A stretch of 16,506 bases of DNA from an uncultured Faecalibacterium sp. Lineage in GTDB: Bacteria > Bacillota > Clostridia > Oscillospirales > Ruminococcaceae. Numbering within the stretch: the stretch's first letter is position 1; every line of letters starts with the position of its first letter. A program made the position numbers and the translations under genes. The stretch is from assembly GCA_934501115.1 (NCBI GenBank), contig CAKSTO010000051.1:1-16506 (forward strand), read 5' to 3'. The notes under the pieces were generated by a model. The model was not told where the DNA came from, did not search any database, and saw only the letters and a program-made list of their open reading frames with translations. Shown here piece by piece: positions 1 through 5,701 of the stretch.

Positions 1-1034
1 ACGCCCTCACCTTCTGCAATGACGCCCAGACGGTAAGCTTCCGGCTCGCCGTTTGCGTGCAGGATCTCCAGTGCCTTGTCGGCCTGCTCTGCGGGGACGG
101 TGAGCACCATGCCCACGCCCATGTTGAAGGTGTTGAACATGTCATGCTCGGAGATGCTGCCGGTCTTCTGCATCAGCTGGAACAGTGCCGGGGTGCGGAC
201 ATCTGCCTTGTTGATGCGTGCGCAGCAGCCCTTCTTCAGGCTGCGGGGAATGTTCTCGTAAAAGCCGCCGCCGGTGATGTGGGAAATGCCCTTCACATCC
301 ACCTCTTCCAGCACCTTGAGCACAGGCTTTACGTAAATTTTGGTGGGAGCCAGCAGAGCCTCGCCGAGGGTCTTGCCGCCCAGCTCTGCGGGGGCAGTGT
401 GCAGCACGTCGGGGTTTGCGTCGATGTCAAAGATCTTGCGTACCAGCGAGAAGCCGTTGGAGTGCACACCGGTGGAAGGCAGTGCAAGGATCACATCACC
501 GGGCTTCATCGTCTCGTTGCTGAGGATCTTTTCCTTATCCACAACGCCCACGGTAAAACCGGCCAGATCGTACTCCTCCTCCGGCATCATACCCGGGTGC
601 TCGGCAGTCTCGCCGCCCACCAGAGAGCAATCGGCCTGCACGCAGCCCTCGGCCACGCCCTTGACGATCTCGGCGATCTTTTCGGGAATGTTGCGGCCGC
701 AGGCGATGTAATCCAGGAACACCAGCGGCTTTGCACCGGCGCAGATGACATCGTTGACGCACATTGCCACGCAGTCGATGCCGATGGTATCGTGCTTGTC
801 CATGATCATGGCGATCTTCAGCTTGGTGCCCACGCCGTCGGTGCCGGAGATCAGCACCGGATGCTTGTAGCCGGTGCAGTCCAGCTCGAACAGGCCGCCA
901 AAGCCGCCCAGACCGCCGATGCAGTGCTCGTTCATCGTGCGCGCCACGTACTGCTTCATCAGTTCAACAGAACGGTAACCGGCAGTGATGTCCACACCGG
1001 CGGCTGCATAGCTTTCAGAATAGCTCTTTTCCAT
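1..1034 (-). CDS. purM: Phosphoribosylformylglycinamidine cyclo-ligase (AIR synthetase), 3' end cut by window edge
   Basis: PurM closes the imidazole ring of purines, turning FGAM and ATP into aminoimidazole ribotide in the cytoplasm. I translated it from the ATG at 1034 (MEKSYSESYAAAGVDITAGY), and the frame stays open to base 1. About 344 codons are visible, close to the family's usual length of about 345, so only a few residues are missing. Family motifs are clear: GTDGVGTK near residues 64-71, VNDV near 93-96 and GGETAEHPGMM near 140-150. The start is supported by GGAG about 9 bases upstream, inside the last codons of purF. Only 4 bases separate it from the purF stop, so the two are co-transcribed and probably translationally coupled. 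Confidence 0.95.
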   Translation of the reverse strand, partial: MEKSYSESYAAAGVDITAGYRSVELMKQYVARTMNEHCIGGLGGFGGLFELDCTGYKHPVLISGTDGVGTKLKIAMIMDKHDTIGIDCVAMCVNDVICAGAKPLVFLDYIACGRNIPEKIAEIVKGVAEGCVQADCSLVGGETAEHPGMMPEEEYDLAGFTVGVVDKEKILSNETMKPGDVILALPSTGVHSNGFSLVRKIFDIDANPDVLHTAPAELGGKTLGEALLAPTKIYVKPVLKVLEEVDVKGISHITGGGFYENIPRSLKKGCCARINKADVRTPALFQLMQKTGSISEHDMFNTFNMGVGMVLTVPAEQADKALEILHANGEPEAYRLGVIAEGEG

Positions 1035-1038
1035 GGTC

Positions 1039-2517
1039 TTACTCTCCTAACTTTTTCTCGTCCTTGGGACGGTCGTTCAGGTGGCGTTCGTGAATATCGG
1101 TGGAAAGCACCTCGTCCGGCTTCACGGCGTATTCGCCGGTAAAGCAGGCGGTGCAGAATCCGCATTTTGCGTTTTGGGCCAGCTGCACTACGTGCTCGGT
1201 GGACAGGTAGCCCAGCGTGTCCGCTCCGATGACCTCATTGATCTGATCCACCGTGCGCCCGGTCGCGACCAGCAGCTTCTGATCCGGGATGTCGGTGCCG
1301 AAATAGCAGGGATACTTGAACGGCGGAGCCGATACCATAAAGTGCACCTCGGTGGCACCGGCGTCCCGCAGCAGCTTGATGATGCGGGCAGAGGTGGTGC
1401 CGCGCACGATGGAGTCATCCACCAGCACCACCCGCTTGCCCTTGACTGTGCTGGAAATGACGTTCAGCTTGATGCGCACGCTGTTCTCGCGCTGCTTCTG
1501 GCTGCCCTGAATAAAGGTGCGGCCGATGTACTTATTTTTAATAAAGCCGATGCCGTAGGGGATGCCGCTCTCCTGCGAGTAGCCAAGGGCGGCATCCAGG
1601 CCGGAATCCGGTACGCCGACGACCACATCGGCCTCCACGGGGTGCTCCTGCGCCAGAAAGCGGCCTGCCTGCTTGCGGGCTTCGTGCACCGAGCAGCCCT
1701 CGATGATGCTGTCCGGGCGGGAGAAGTAGATGAACTCAAACACGCACATCTGGGTGTCCGGGCGTCCGCAGTGATCCTTGATGCTGCGCAGCTCACCGGT
1801 CTTTGCGTCTGCCACCACGATCTCGCCGGGCTCTACATCCCGCAGCAGCGTGGCACCGGCAGCGTCCAGTGCACAGCTCTCGCTGGCAAAGACATAGCCG
1901 CCGCCGGGCAGAGTGCCGATGCACAAAGGCCGGTAGCCGCGGGGGTCACGCACCGCAATGAGCTTGGTGGCCGACATGATCACCAGACTGTAGGCACCCT
2001 CCAGCACATCCATCGTCTTGCTGATGGCGGTCTCGATGCTGCCCATGCGCAGGCGGTTGCGGGTGACGAGGTAGCAGATAACCTCGGTGTCTGAGGAGCC
2101 GTGGAAGATGGCACCCTCATTTTCCAGCTGGCGGCGCAGCTCAATGGCGTTGGTCAGGTTGCCGTTGTGGCACAGTGCCATGGTGCCGCGGCCATGACGG
2201 ACGATCATGGGCTGGGCATTGGCGCGCACACGGCTGCCTGCCGTGGCGTAGCGCACATGGCCGGTAGCCATGTGTGCACCTTGGGTAGAAAGGCTCCCCA
2301 AAACAGCCGGAGTGAACACCTCATTCACAAGGCCGAGGTCGCGGTGGCCGGTGATGACGCCGTCATCGTTCACAGCGATGCCGCAGCTCTCCTGACCACG
2401 ATGCTGCAGAGCATACAGCGCTGAGTACGCAGCAGCGGCCACATCCTCGGTGCCGGCACGGTCATAGATGCCGAAAACGCCGCATTCTTCGTGCAGCGGA
2501 TATGCAAAATCAGACAT
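1039..2517 (-). CDS. purF: Amidophosphoribosyltransferase (glutamine PRPP amidotransferase)
   Basis: PurF commits PRPP to purine synthesis by moving the glutamine amide nitrogen onto it to make phosphoribosylamine. The 492-residue product begins with an 11-residue propeptide ending HEE before Cys12 (CGVFGIY), the N-terminal nucleophile of the class II glutaminase domain. This matches the Bacillus-type enzyme, whose propeptide is removed. The PRPP motif VVLVDDSIVRGTTS lies at 363-376. Cys258, Cys404, Cys455 and Cys458 sit where the Bacillus-type enzyme binds a 4Fe-4S cluster, so an oxygen-sensitive enzyme is likely (family knowledge). The start has AAGGAG 5 bases upstream. It lies 160 bases after purE, with a palindromic repeat in between, and 4 bases before purM. 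Confidence 0.97.
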   Translation of the reverse strand: MSDFAYPLHEECGVFGIYDRAGTEDVAAAAYSALYALQHRGQESCGIAVNDDGVITGHRDLGLVNEVFTPAVLGSLSTQGAHMATGHVRYATAGSRVRANAQPMIVRHGRGTMALCHNGNLTNAIELRRQLENEGAIFHGSSDTEVICYLVTRNRLRMGSIETAISKTMDVLEGAYSLVIMSATKLIAVRDPRGYRPLCIGTLPGGGYVFASESCALDAAGATLLRDVEPGEIVVADAKTGELRSIKDHCGRPDTQMCVFEFIYFSRPDSIIEGCSVHEARKQAGRFLAQEHPVEADVVVGVPDSGLDAALGYSQESGIPYGIGFIKNKYIGRTFIQGSQKQRENSVRIKLNVISSTVKGKRVVLVDDSIVRGTTSARIIKLLRDAGATEVHFMVSAPPFKYPCYFGTDIPDQKLLVATGRTVDQINEVIGADTLGYLSTEHVVQLAQNAKCGFCTACFTGEYAVKPDEVLSTDIHERHLNDRPKDEKKLGE

Positions 2518-2540
2518 TGGTTCTCCTTTTTCGCTCTGAA

Positions 2541-2670
2541 ACCCTCTCAGTCATTGCTCCGCAATGCCAGCTCCCCCGAGGGGGGGAGCTTTTATACTGC
2601 TTTCCCGTCAGATGGCGTAAGACCTCGCCCTTCGGGAGAGGTGGCACGCCGCAGGCGTGACGGAGAGGGT
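2541..2670. repeat. Imperfect palindromic intergenic repeat, copy 1 (purE-purF gap)
   Basis: The two ends are inverted copies of each other over about 45 bases. The left arm starts ACCCTCTCAGTCA and runs to CTCCCCCGAGG. The complement of the right end starts ACCCTCTCCGTCA and runs to CTCTCCCGAAGG. A spacer of about 35-40 bases separates them. It fills nearly the whole purE-purF gap, so a transcript crossing it would form a long hairpin. The arm sequence recurs at 4183-4274 and 13897-14036. Confidence 0.75.
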
Positions 2671-2677
2671 TCGCGTC

Positions 2678-3178
2678 TTACAGCTCGTTCAGTTCGTTCT
2701 GCAGCTTTTCCTCTTTGGCAGCGATCTGTGCAGCCATGGCGGTGCGCTCTGCAGCCAGCTTTTCGGCCAGCGCGTCATCGCTCAAAGCCAAGATCTCGGC
2801 GGCCAGCCATGCGGCGTTCTTGGCACCGTTCAGAGCCACCGTTGCCACCGGGATGCCGCTGGGCATCTGCACCGTTGCCAGCAGCGCGTCCAGACCGTCC
2901 ATGGCACCGCCCTTCATCGGGATGCCGATCACCGGCAGGGTGGTGTTGGCGGCAAATGCGCCGGCCAGATGAGCCGCCATGCCGGCCGCGCAGAGGATGA
3001 CGCCAAAGCCGTTGGCGCGGGCGTTCTTTGCAAACTCTGCCGCCTCAGCGGGGGTGCGGTGAGCCGACAGGATATGCGCCTCAAACGGGATCTCCAGCGC
3101 CTTGAGCTGTGCGCAGGCACCCTTTACCACCGGCCAGTCACTGTCCGAACCCATGATCACGGCAACTTTACGAATCAT
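2678..3178 (-). CDS. purE: N5-carboxyaminoimidazole ribonucleotide mutase (PurE)
   Basis: PurE moves the carboxyl group within N5-CAIR to give CAIR in purine synthesis. The true start is taken as the ATG at 3178 (MIRKVAVIMGSDSDWPVV), giving 166 residues, the usual size of bacterial PurE. The frame stays open upstream to 3307, but that extension does not resemble PurE and would run through the terminator hairpin. Motifs are GSDSD at residues 10-14 and SAHRTP at 38-43, as in class I enzymes, which normally work with PurK. No purK lies in the window. AGAGAGG sits about 9 bases before the ATG. It is the first gene of the purE-purF-purM run and lies behind a long leader ending in a terminator. Confidence 0.95.
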   Translation of the reverse strand: MIRKVAVIMGSDSDWPVVKGACAQLKALEIPFEAHILSAHRTPAEAAEFAKNARANGFGVILCAAGMAAHLAGAFAANTTLPVIGIPMKGGAMDGLDALLATVQMPSGIPVATVALNGAKNAAWLAAEILALSDDALAEKLAAERTAMAAQIAAKEEKLQNELNEL

Positions 3179-3212
3179 ATCCAAAAGCCTCTCTTTCTGA
3201 TCTCCAACAAAC

Positions 3213-3247
3213 AAAAAAGGCGGTGGTACACCCGTACCACGGCCTTT
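3213..3247 (-). terminator. Intrinsic terminator/attenuator ahead of purE
   Basis: On the minus strand two 14-base arms (3247-3234 and 3229-3216, 13 of 14 paired, core GTGGTAC/GTACCAC) enclose a 4-base loop and are followed by six T. It lies 35 bases upstream of the purE start codon, with no room for a separate promoter between. PurE transcription therefore seems to depend on read-through. A competing pairing exists: GTACAC at 3261-3256 can pair with GTGTAC at 3231-3226 in the loop and right arm. Confidence 0.8.
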
Positions 3248-3350
3248 ATTTCTGTGTGTACTCTCCCAGCGCTTTGCGAACAGCTGCACGATGCCCCTGA
3301 CATGCACGAAAATGGTTTCGACTCATGAGACCCGGCAGCATCTTCATCAT
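3246..3350 (-). CDS. Putative 34-residue leader peptide / small protein ahead of purE
   Basis: An ATG at 3350 (followed by a second ATG at 3347) is preceded by AAGGAG with 7-base spacing, as good a ribosome site as any in the window. The frame encodes 34 residues starting MMKMLPGLMSRN and ending ALGEYTQK. It is basic, with no membrane segment and no amino-acid run of the classical attenuation type. The TAA stop (3248-3246) overlaps the first base of the terminator stem before purE. I do not recognise the peptide. It could be a leader peptide whose translation affects the terminator, an independent small protein with its own terminator, or chance. The strong ribosome site is the main argument for translation. 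Confidence 0.4.
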   Translation of the reverse strand: MMKMLPGLMSRNHFRACQGHRAAVRKALGEYTQK

Positions 3351-3532
3351 TGAAGTTCTCCTTCGCAGCTTCTCTGCGCTCGCGTTTTCCAGACATCGGG
3401 AGCCGCCCTGAACAGCTGCCCGTCCCTGTGCTACATACAGTTTACGGCAAAAGAACCGCTTTGCAAAGAGCGTTTGGGCAAATTCTCCCTTGTGTTCTCA
3501 TGCCGTCAAAAAACTTCGGAAAGTTTTGTGCA
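3303..3532 (-). promoter_or_regulatory. Structured leader RNA upstream of purE
   Basis: The transcript from the promoter at 3564-3591 would carry about 200 bases before the small ORF. Distant segments can pair: TGCAC plus AAAA near 3532-3524 with TTTT plus GTGCA near 3312-3303, and CATGAGA near 3503-3497 with TCTCATG near 3326-3320, giving an elongated closed structure. A local alternative pairs ACGGCA with TGCCGT and GAGAAC with GTTCTT. I looked for purine, PRPP, glycine, ZTP, TPP and cobalamin riboswitch cores and for a T-box and found none. A 6S-like hairpin cannot be excluded by eye. Identity unknown. Confidence 0.35.
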
Positions 3533-3563
3533 GTTTCGACACCGTTTTTCTTTCTAAGTATGA

Positions 3564-3591
3564 CTTATAGTTTAGGTATATTTTCAGTAAA
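3564..3591 (-). promoter_or_regulatory. Candidate sigma-A promoter for the purE leader
   Basis: On the minus strand, TTTACT (3591-3586) and TATAAG (3569-3564) are separated by 16 bases within an AT-rich stretch. The predicted start near 3557 gives a leader of about 380 bases before purE. It lies just after the deacylase gene, so the purine genes can be transcribed independently of it. Confidence 0.5.
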
Positions 3592-3637
3592 GAAGCGCTC
3601 CGGCTTTTTGAGAAAAAAGACCGACTTTTAAGTATCC

Positions 3638-4120
3638 TCAGAAGATGATCTTAGCCGTTGCTGCCCGTGCTGCGCGGATAAGGTCTGCCGGAGCACAGCA
3701 CACCTGCGTACCGATGCGGCCGCCGGAAACGTAGACTTTTTCCTGCGTCAGCACACTCTCGTCAAAGACGGTGCGGTACTGCTTTTTCATGCCCACCGGG
3801 CTGCAGCCGCCGCGCACATAGCCGGTGACCTTGTTGATATCCGCCACATGGATCATCGCCACGCTTTTTTCTCCCACGCTGCGGGCAGCGGCCTTCAGAT
3901 CCAGCTCTGCCGCCACCGGAATGACGAACACGAAATAGTTTTTGCTGCTGCCCTGCGTCACCAGCGTTTTGTACACGCAGGCCGGGTCCTCGCCCATGCT
4001 GGCCGCCACGGTCACGCCGTCCACAGCCACGCCCTCTTCATGGGCGTATTCGTGAGCCGTATAAGGCACTTTTTCCCGTTCCAGAATGCGCATGGCATTG
4101 GTTTTTGCTTCTTTTCCCAT
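3638..4120 (-). CDS. ybaK: Cys-tRNA(Pro)/Cys-tRNA(Cys) deacylase, YbaK/EbsC family
   Basis: YbaK-type proteins hydrolyse cysteine mischarged on tRNA(Pro) by prolyl-tRNA synthetase, an editing step acting in trans. The 160-residue product matches the family length (about 160). It shows TNAMRIL near residues 7-13, CVYKTLV near 48-54 and the signature GYVRGGCSPVGMKK near 101-114. The start at 4120 is set by AAGGGG about 9 bases upstream. No confident terminator follows before the purE promoter, so some read-through into the purine leader is possible. The orientation matches purE, but there is no evident functional link. Specificity is assigned from the family and was not tested. Confidence 0.9.
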   Translation of the reverse strand: MGKEAKTNAMRILEREKVPYTAHEYAHEEGVAVDGVTVAASMGEDPACVYKTLVTQGSSKNYFVFVIPVAAELDLKAAARSVGEKSVAMIHVADINKVTGYVRGGCSPVGMKKQYRTVFDESVLTQEKVYVSGGRIGTQVCCAPADLIRAARAATAKIIF

Positions 4121-4182
4121 TGTGGTATTCCCCTTTATATTTAGCTGGTTCTATTCTTAAGTATACTGGCATTGGGTCAGCG

Positions 4183-4274
4183 TCCTTGCCCTCTCCGTCA
4201 TTGCTAACGCAATGCCACCTCTCCCAAAGTGAGAGGCTTTGGCAATCCACGCAAGCGGAGCTGAGAGGGCGAGC
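4183..4274. repeat. Imperfect palindromic intergenic repeat, copy 2 (shortened)
   Basis: It starts TCCTTGCCCTCTCCGTCA and ends CTGAGAGGGCGAGC, so the termini are inverted (GCCCTCTC / GAGAGGGC). It shares TTGGCARTCCACGCAA and the terminal CTGAGAGGGCGAGC with copy 3 at 13897-14036 but lacks about 45 internal bases of that copy. It looks like an internally deleted version. It lies between the divergent deacylase and aroF genes, just upstream of the aroF promoter. Confidence 0.7.
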
Positions 4275-4332
4275 CCGCTTTCCTTTCCCTGCCCCATTCT
4301 ACCACTTTTTCTGAAAAAATTCAAAATATCTC

Positions 4333-4361
4333 TTGACTTCAGTTTCCTGAAGTGATATGAT
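4333..4361 (+). promoter_or_regulatory. Sigma-A promoter of aroF
   Basis: TTGACT (4333-4338) and TATGAT (4356-4361) are separated by exactly 17 bases, giving a predicted start near 4368 and a 5' UTR of about 100 bases. The -35 and spacer are overlapped by one palindrome, and a second copy lies just after the start site. Confidence 0.8.
4336..4353. promoter_or_regulatory. Operator palindrome 1 at aroF promoter
   Basis: This 18-base perfect dyad, ACTTCAG-N4-CTGAAGT, overlaps the -35 box and spacer. A bound protein would block RNA polymerase. A second copy begins 36 bases downstream. The binding protein is unknown. Confidence 0.65.
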
Positions 4362-4371
4362 AGCGTCACAC

Positions 4372-4389
4372 ACTTCAGAACCCTGAAGT
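4372..4389. promoter_or_regulatory. Operator palindrome 2 at aroF promoter
   Basis: This is a second exact ACTTCAG-N4-CTGAAGT dyad with a different 4-base centre (AACC against TTTC). It lies at about +4 to +21 of the predicted transcript. Two identical half-site pairs around one promoter make chance unlikely and point to cooperative repression. Confidence 0.65.
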
Positions 4390-4405
4390 TTGACATTGCC
4401 AGTCA

Positions 4406-4458
4406 CGGCAAAGGAGCCGGTCTCCCTCGCCGTTTGAGAATCCGAAAAGGCGAAGGAG
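4406..4458 (+). promoter_or_regulatory. Competing hairpins in the aroF 5' UTR, one hiding the ribosome site
   Basis: The segment CTCCCTCGCC (4422-4431) can pair downstream with GGCGAAGGAG (4449-4458, 9 of 10 paired), which contains the Shine-Dalgarno of aroF. The same segment extended to 4432 can instead pair upstream with CGGCAAAGGAG (4406-4416, 9 of 11 paired, 5-base loop), which would free the ribosome site. The two folds exclude each other, the pattern of a translational switch. No known riboswitch core was recognised, so this may be a thermodynamic or protein-controlled element. Confidence 0.45.
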
Positions 4459-4467
4459 ACAAAAATC

Positions 4468-5481
4468 ATGATCATCGTATTGAAACAGGATGCACCCGAA
4501 GTTCAGGTACGCGAGTTCTGCCACGAACTGCAGGATATGGGTCTGCAGATCAACGACTCCAAGGGCAGCGAGAGCCACATTCTGGGTCTGATCGGCGACA
4601 CCAAGGCCGTGGCCGAGAGCTGGGTGCTGGCAAACCCGGTGGTGGAGACCTGCCGCCGCGTGACCGAGCCTTACAAAAAGGCCAACCGCAAGTTCCACCC
4701 GGACGACAGCGTCATCGATGTGGACGGCGTCAAGATCGGCGGCGGCAATTTTGCGGTCATTGCAGGCCCCTGCAGCATCGAGAGCGAGGAGCAGATCACC
4801 TACTGCGCACAGCGGGTCAAGGCCGCAGGCGCATCCCTGCTGCGCGGCGGCGCGTTCAAGCCCCGCACCTCTCCGTACTCTTTTCAGGGCATGCGCAGCG
4901 AAGGCCTTGACCTGCTCAAGCTGGCACGGCGCGCTACCGGTGCCCCCATCGTCACCGAGATCATGAACACTGAGCACCTGCCCCTGTTTGAAAACGTAGA
5001 CCTCATTCAGGTGGGTGCCCGCAATATGCAGAACTTTGAGCTGCTCAAGGCCGTCGGCCGCCAGAAAAAGCCGGTGCTGCTCAAGCGCGGTCTGGCGAAC
5101 ACGCTGGAAGAGTTCGTGATGAGCGCCGAGTACATCATGGCCGAGGGCAACGAGAATGTCATCCTCTGCGAGCGCGGCATCCGCACCTTTGAGACCAGTA
5201 TGCGCAACACCCTCGACCTTGCCGGTGTGGTCATGCTGCACAAGATGACCCACCTGCCTGTTGTGGTGGATCCCAGCCACGCCTGCGGCCATGCATGGAT
5301 GGTGCCGGAGCTGGCAAAGGCCGCTGTTGCTGCCGGTGCCGATGGCCTGATGATCGAAGTGCACAACAACCCCGCCAAGGCCAAGTGCGACGGTGCGCAG
5401 AGCCTGACCCCCGACCAGTTTGACGAGCTGATGCAGTTCATCGGCAAAGAGGTGGAGTTCTTCGGCAAGAAGCTGAACTGA
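4468..5481 (+). CDS. aroF: 3-deoxy-7-phosphoheptulonate (DAHP) synthase, class I-beta with N-terminal ferredoxin-like domain
   Basis: The enzyme condenses phosphoenolpyruvate with erythrose 4-phosphate, the first step toward chorismate, Phe, Tyr and Trp. The 337 residues match the Thermotoga-type enzyme (about 338). A ferredoxin-like domain (about 1-66) is the part that in that family confers feedback inhibition by Tyr or Phe, and a TIM barrel follows. Visible motifs are AGPCSIES (99-106), RGGAFKPRTSPYSFQG (126-141), QVGARNMQNF (181-190), KRG (206-208) and DPSHACG (268-274). Cys102, His271, Glu297 and Asp308 fit the metal ligands. GAAGGAG lies 7-9 bases before the ATG. It is a single-gene transcript with its own promoter, two operator-like palindromes and a strong terminator. 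Confidence 0.96.
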   Translation: MIIVLKQDAPEVQVREFCHELQDMGLQINDSKGSESHILGLIGDTKAVAESWVLANPVVETCRRVTEPYKKANRKFHPDDSVIDVDGVKIGGGNFAVIAGPCSIESEEQITYCAQRVKAAGASLLRGGAFKPRTSPYSFQGMRSEGLDLLKLARRATGAPIVTEIMNTEHLPLFENVDLIQVGARNMQNFELLKAVGRQKKPVLLKRGLANTLEEFVMSAEYIMAEGNENVILCERGIRTFETSMRNTLDLAGVVMLHKMTHLPVVVDPSHACGHAWMVPELAKAAVAAGADGLMIEVHNNPAKAKCDGAQSLTPDQFDELMQFIGKEVEFFGKKLN

Positions 5482-5543
5482 TGATTTGAAAGATCCTCCG
5501 CTTCGCTCTGGATCTATTCAGCGGAAAGAATATTTTTGATATT

Positions 5544-5584
5544 GCAAACAAGCCAGACCTGCGGGTCTGGCTTGTTTGCTTTTT
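5544..5584 (+). terminator. Strong intrinsic terminator after aroF
   Basis: A perfect 16-base stem (GCAAACAAGCCAGACC and its complement) with a 4-base loop is followed by five T. It lies 62 bases after the aroF stop. A weaker hairpin (AGATCC/GGATCT, about 5490-5515) precedes it. Confidence 0.92.
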
Positions 5585-5640
5585 CACGGGAGGGTTCGTG
5601 GATATAAACGGCATCTTCCGGTTCTGCCCCTTTTCCTGTG

Positions 5641-5681
5641 AAAAAAGCAACCCCGGGGCGCTTGCGGTCACCCCGGGGCTG
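5641..5681 (-). terminator. Intrinsic terminator after the surface protein gene
   Basis: On the minus strand, CCCCGGGG repeated 20 bases apart can pair as a stem, flanked by AG/TT, and is followed by TTGCTTTTTT. It ends the transcript 21 bases after the stop at 5702. Together with the aroF terminator it separates the two converging genes. Confidence 0.75.
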
Positions 5682-5701
5682 TTACAAGAATGATCTGCTT
5701 T

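Noticed and set aside
57..1142. Long plus-strand open frame (361 codons) opposite purM
   Set aside because: It is antisense to a clearly conserved gene. The product is His/Gly/Ala-rich with no family resemblance, typical of GC-rich shadow frames. The same holds for 1081-2094 opposite purF, 12790-13869 opposite atpD and 13953-15005 opposite atpG.
2678..3307. Longer PurE starting at 3307
   Set aside because: The extra 43 residues do not fit the family, would be encoded across the terminator hairpin, and lack a ribosome site. MIRKVAVIMGSDSDW at 3178 is the normal N-terminus.
3175..3396. 73-codon minus-strand frame across the purE leader
   Set aside because: It passes through the terminator hairpin and over the purE start without a good ribosome site. 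The 34-codon frame at 3246-3350 has the Shine-Dalgarno and ends at the terminator.
3179..3557. Purine, PRPP, glycine, TPP, ZTP or cobalamin riboswitch, or T-box, upstream of purE
   Set aside because: Short look-alikes (GCGAAGGAG, TCTGGAAAACG) are present, but the conserved cores that define each class are missing, so no class can be assigned by eye.
4188..4270. Intergenic palindromes as CRISPR repeats
   Set aside because: The three copies are kilobases apart, differ in length and have inverted ends. There are no regularly spaced direct repeats and no cas genes.
4375..5364. Minus-strand open frame of 329 codons opposite aroF
   Set aside because: It is a shadow of the conserved DAHP synthase frame. 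It has no recognisable motifs, and the end crosses the aroF promoter region.
5490..5515. Hairpin AGATCC/GGATCT just after aroF as the main terminator
   Set aside because: It has a short stem, imperfect core and no T run. The perfect 16-base stem with T tract at 5544-5584 is the convincing terminator.
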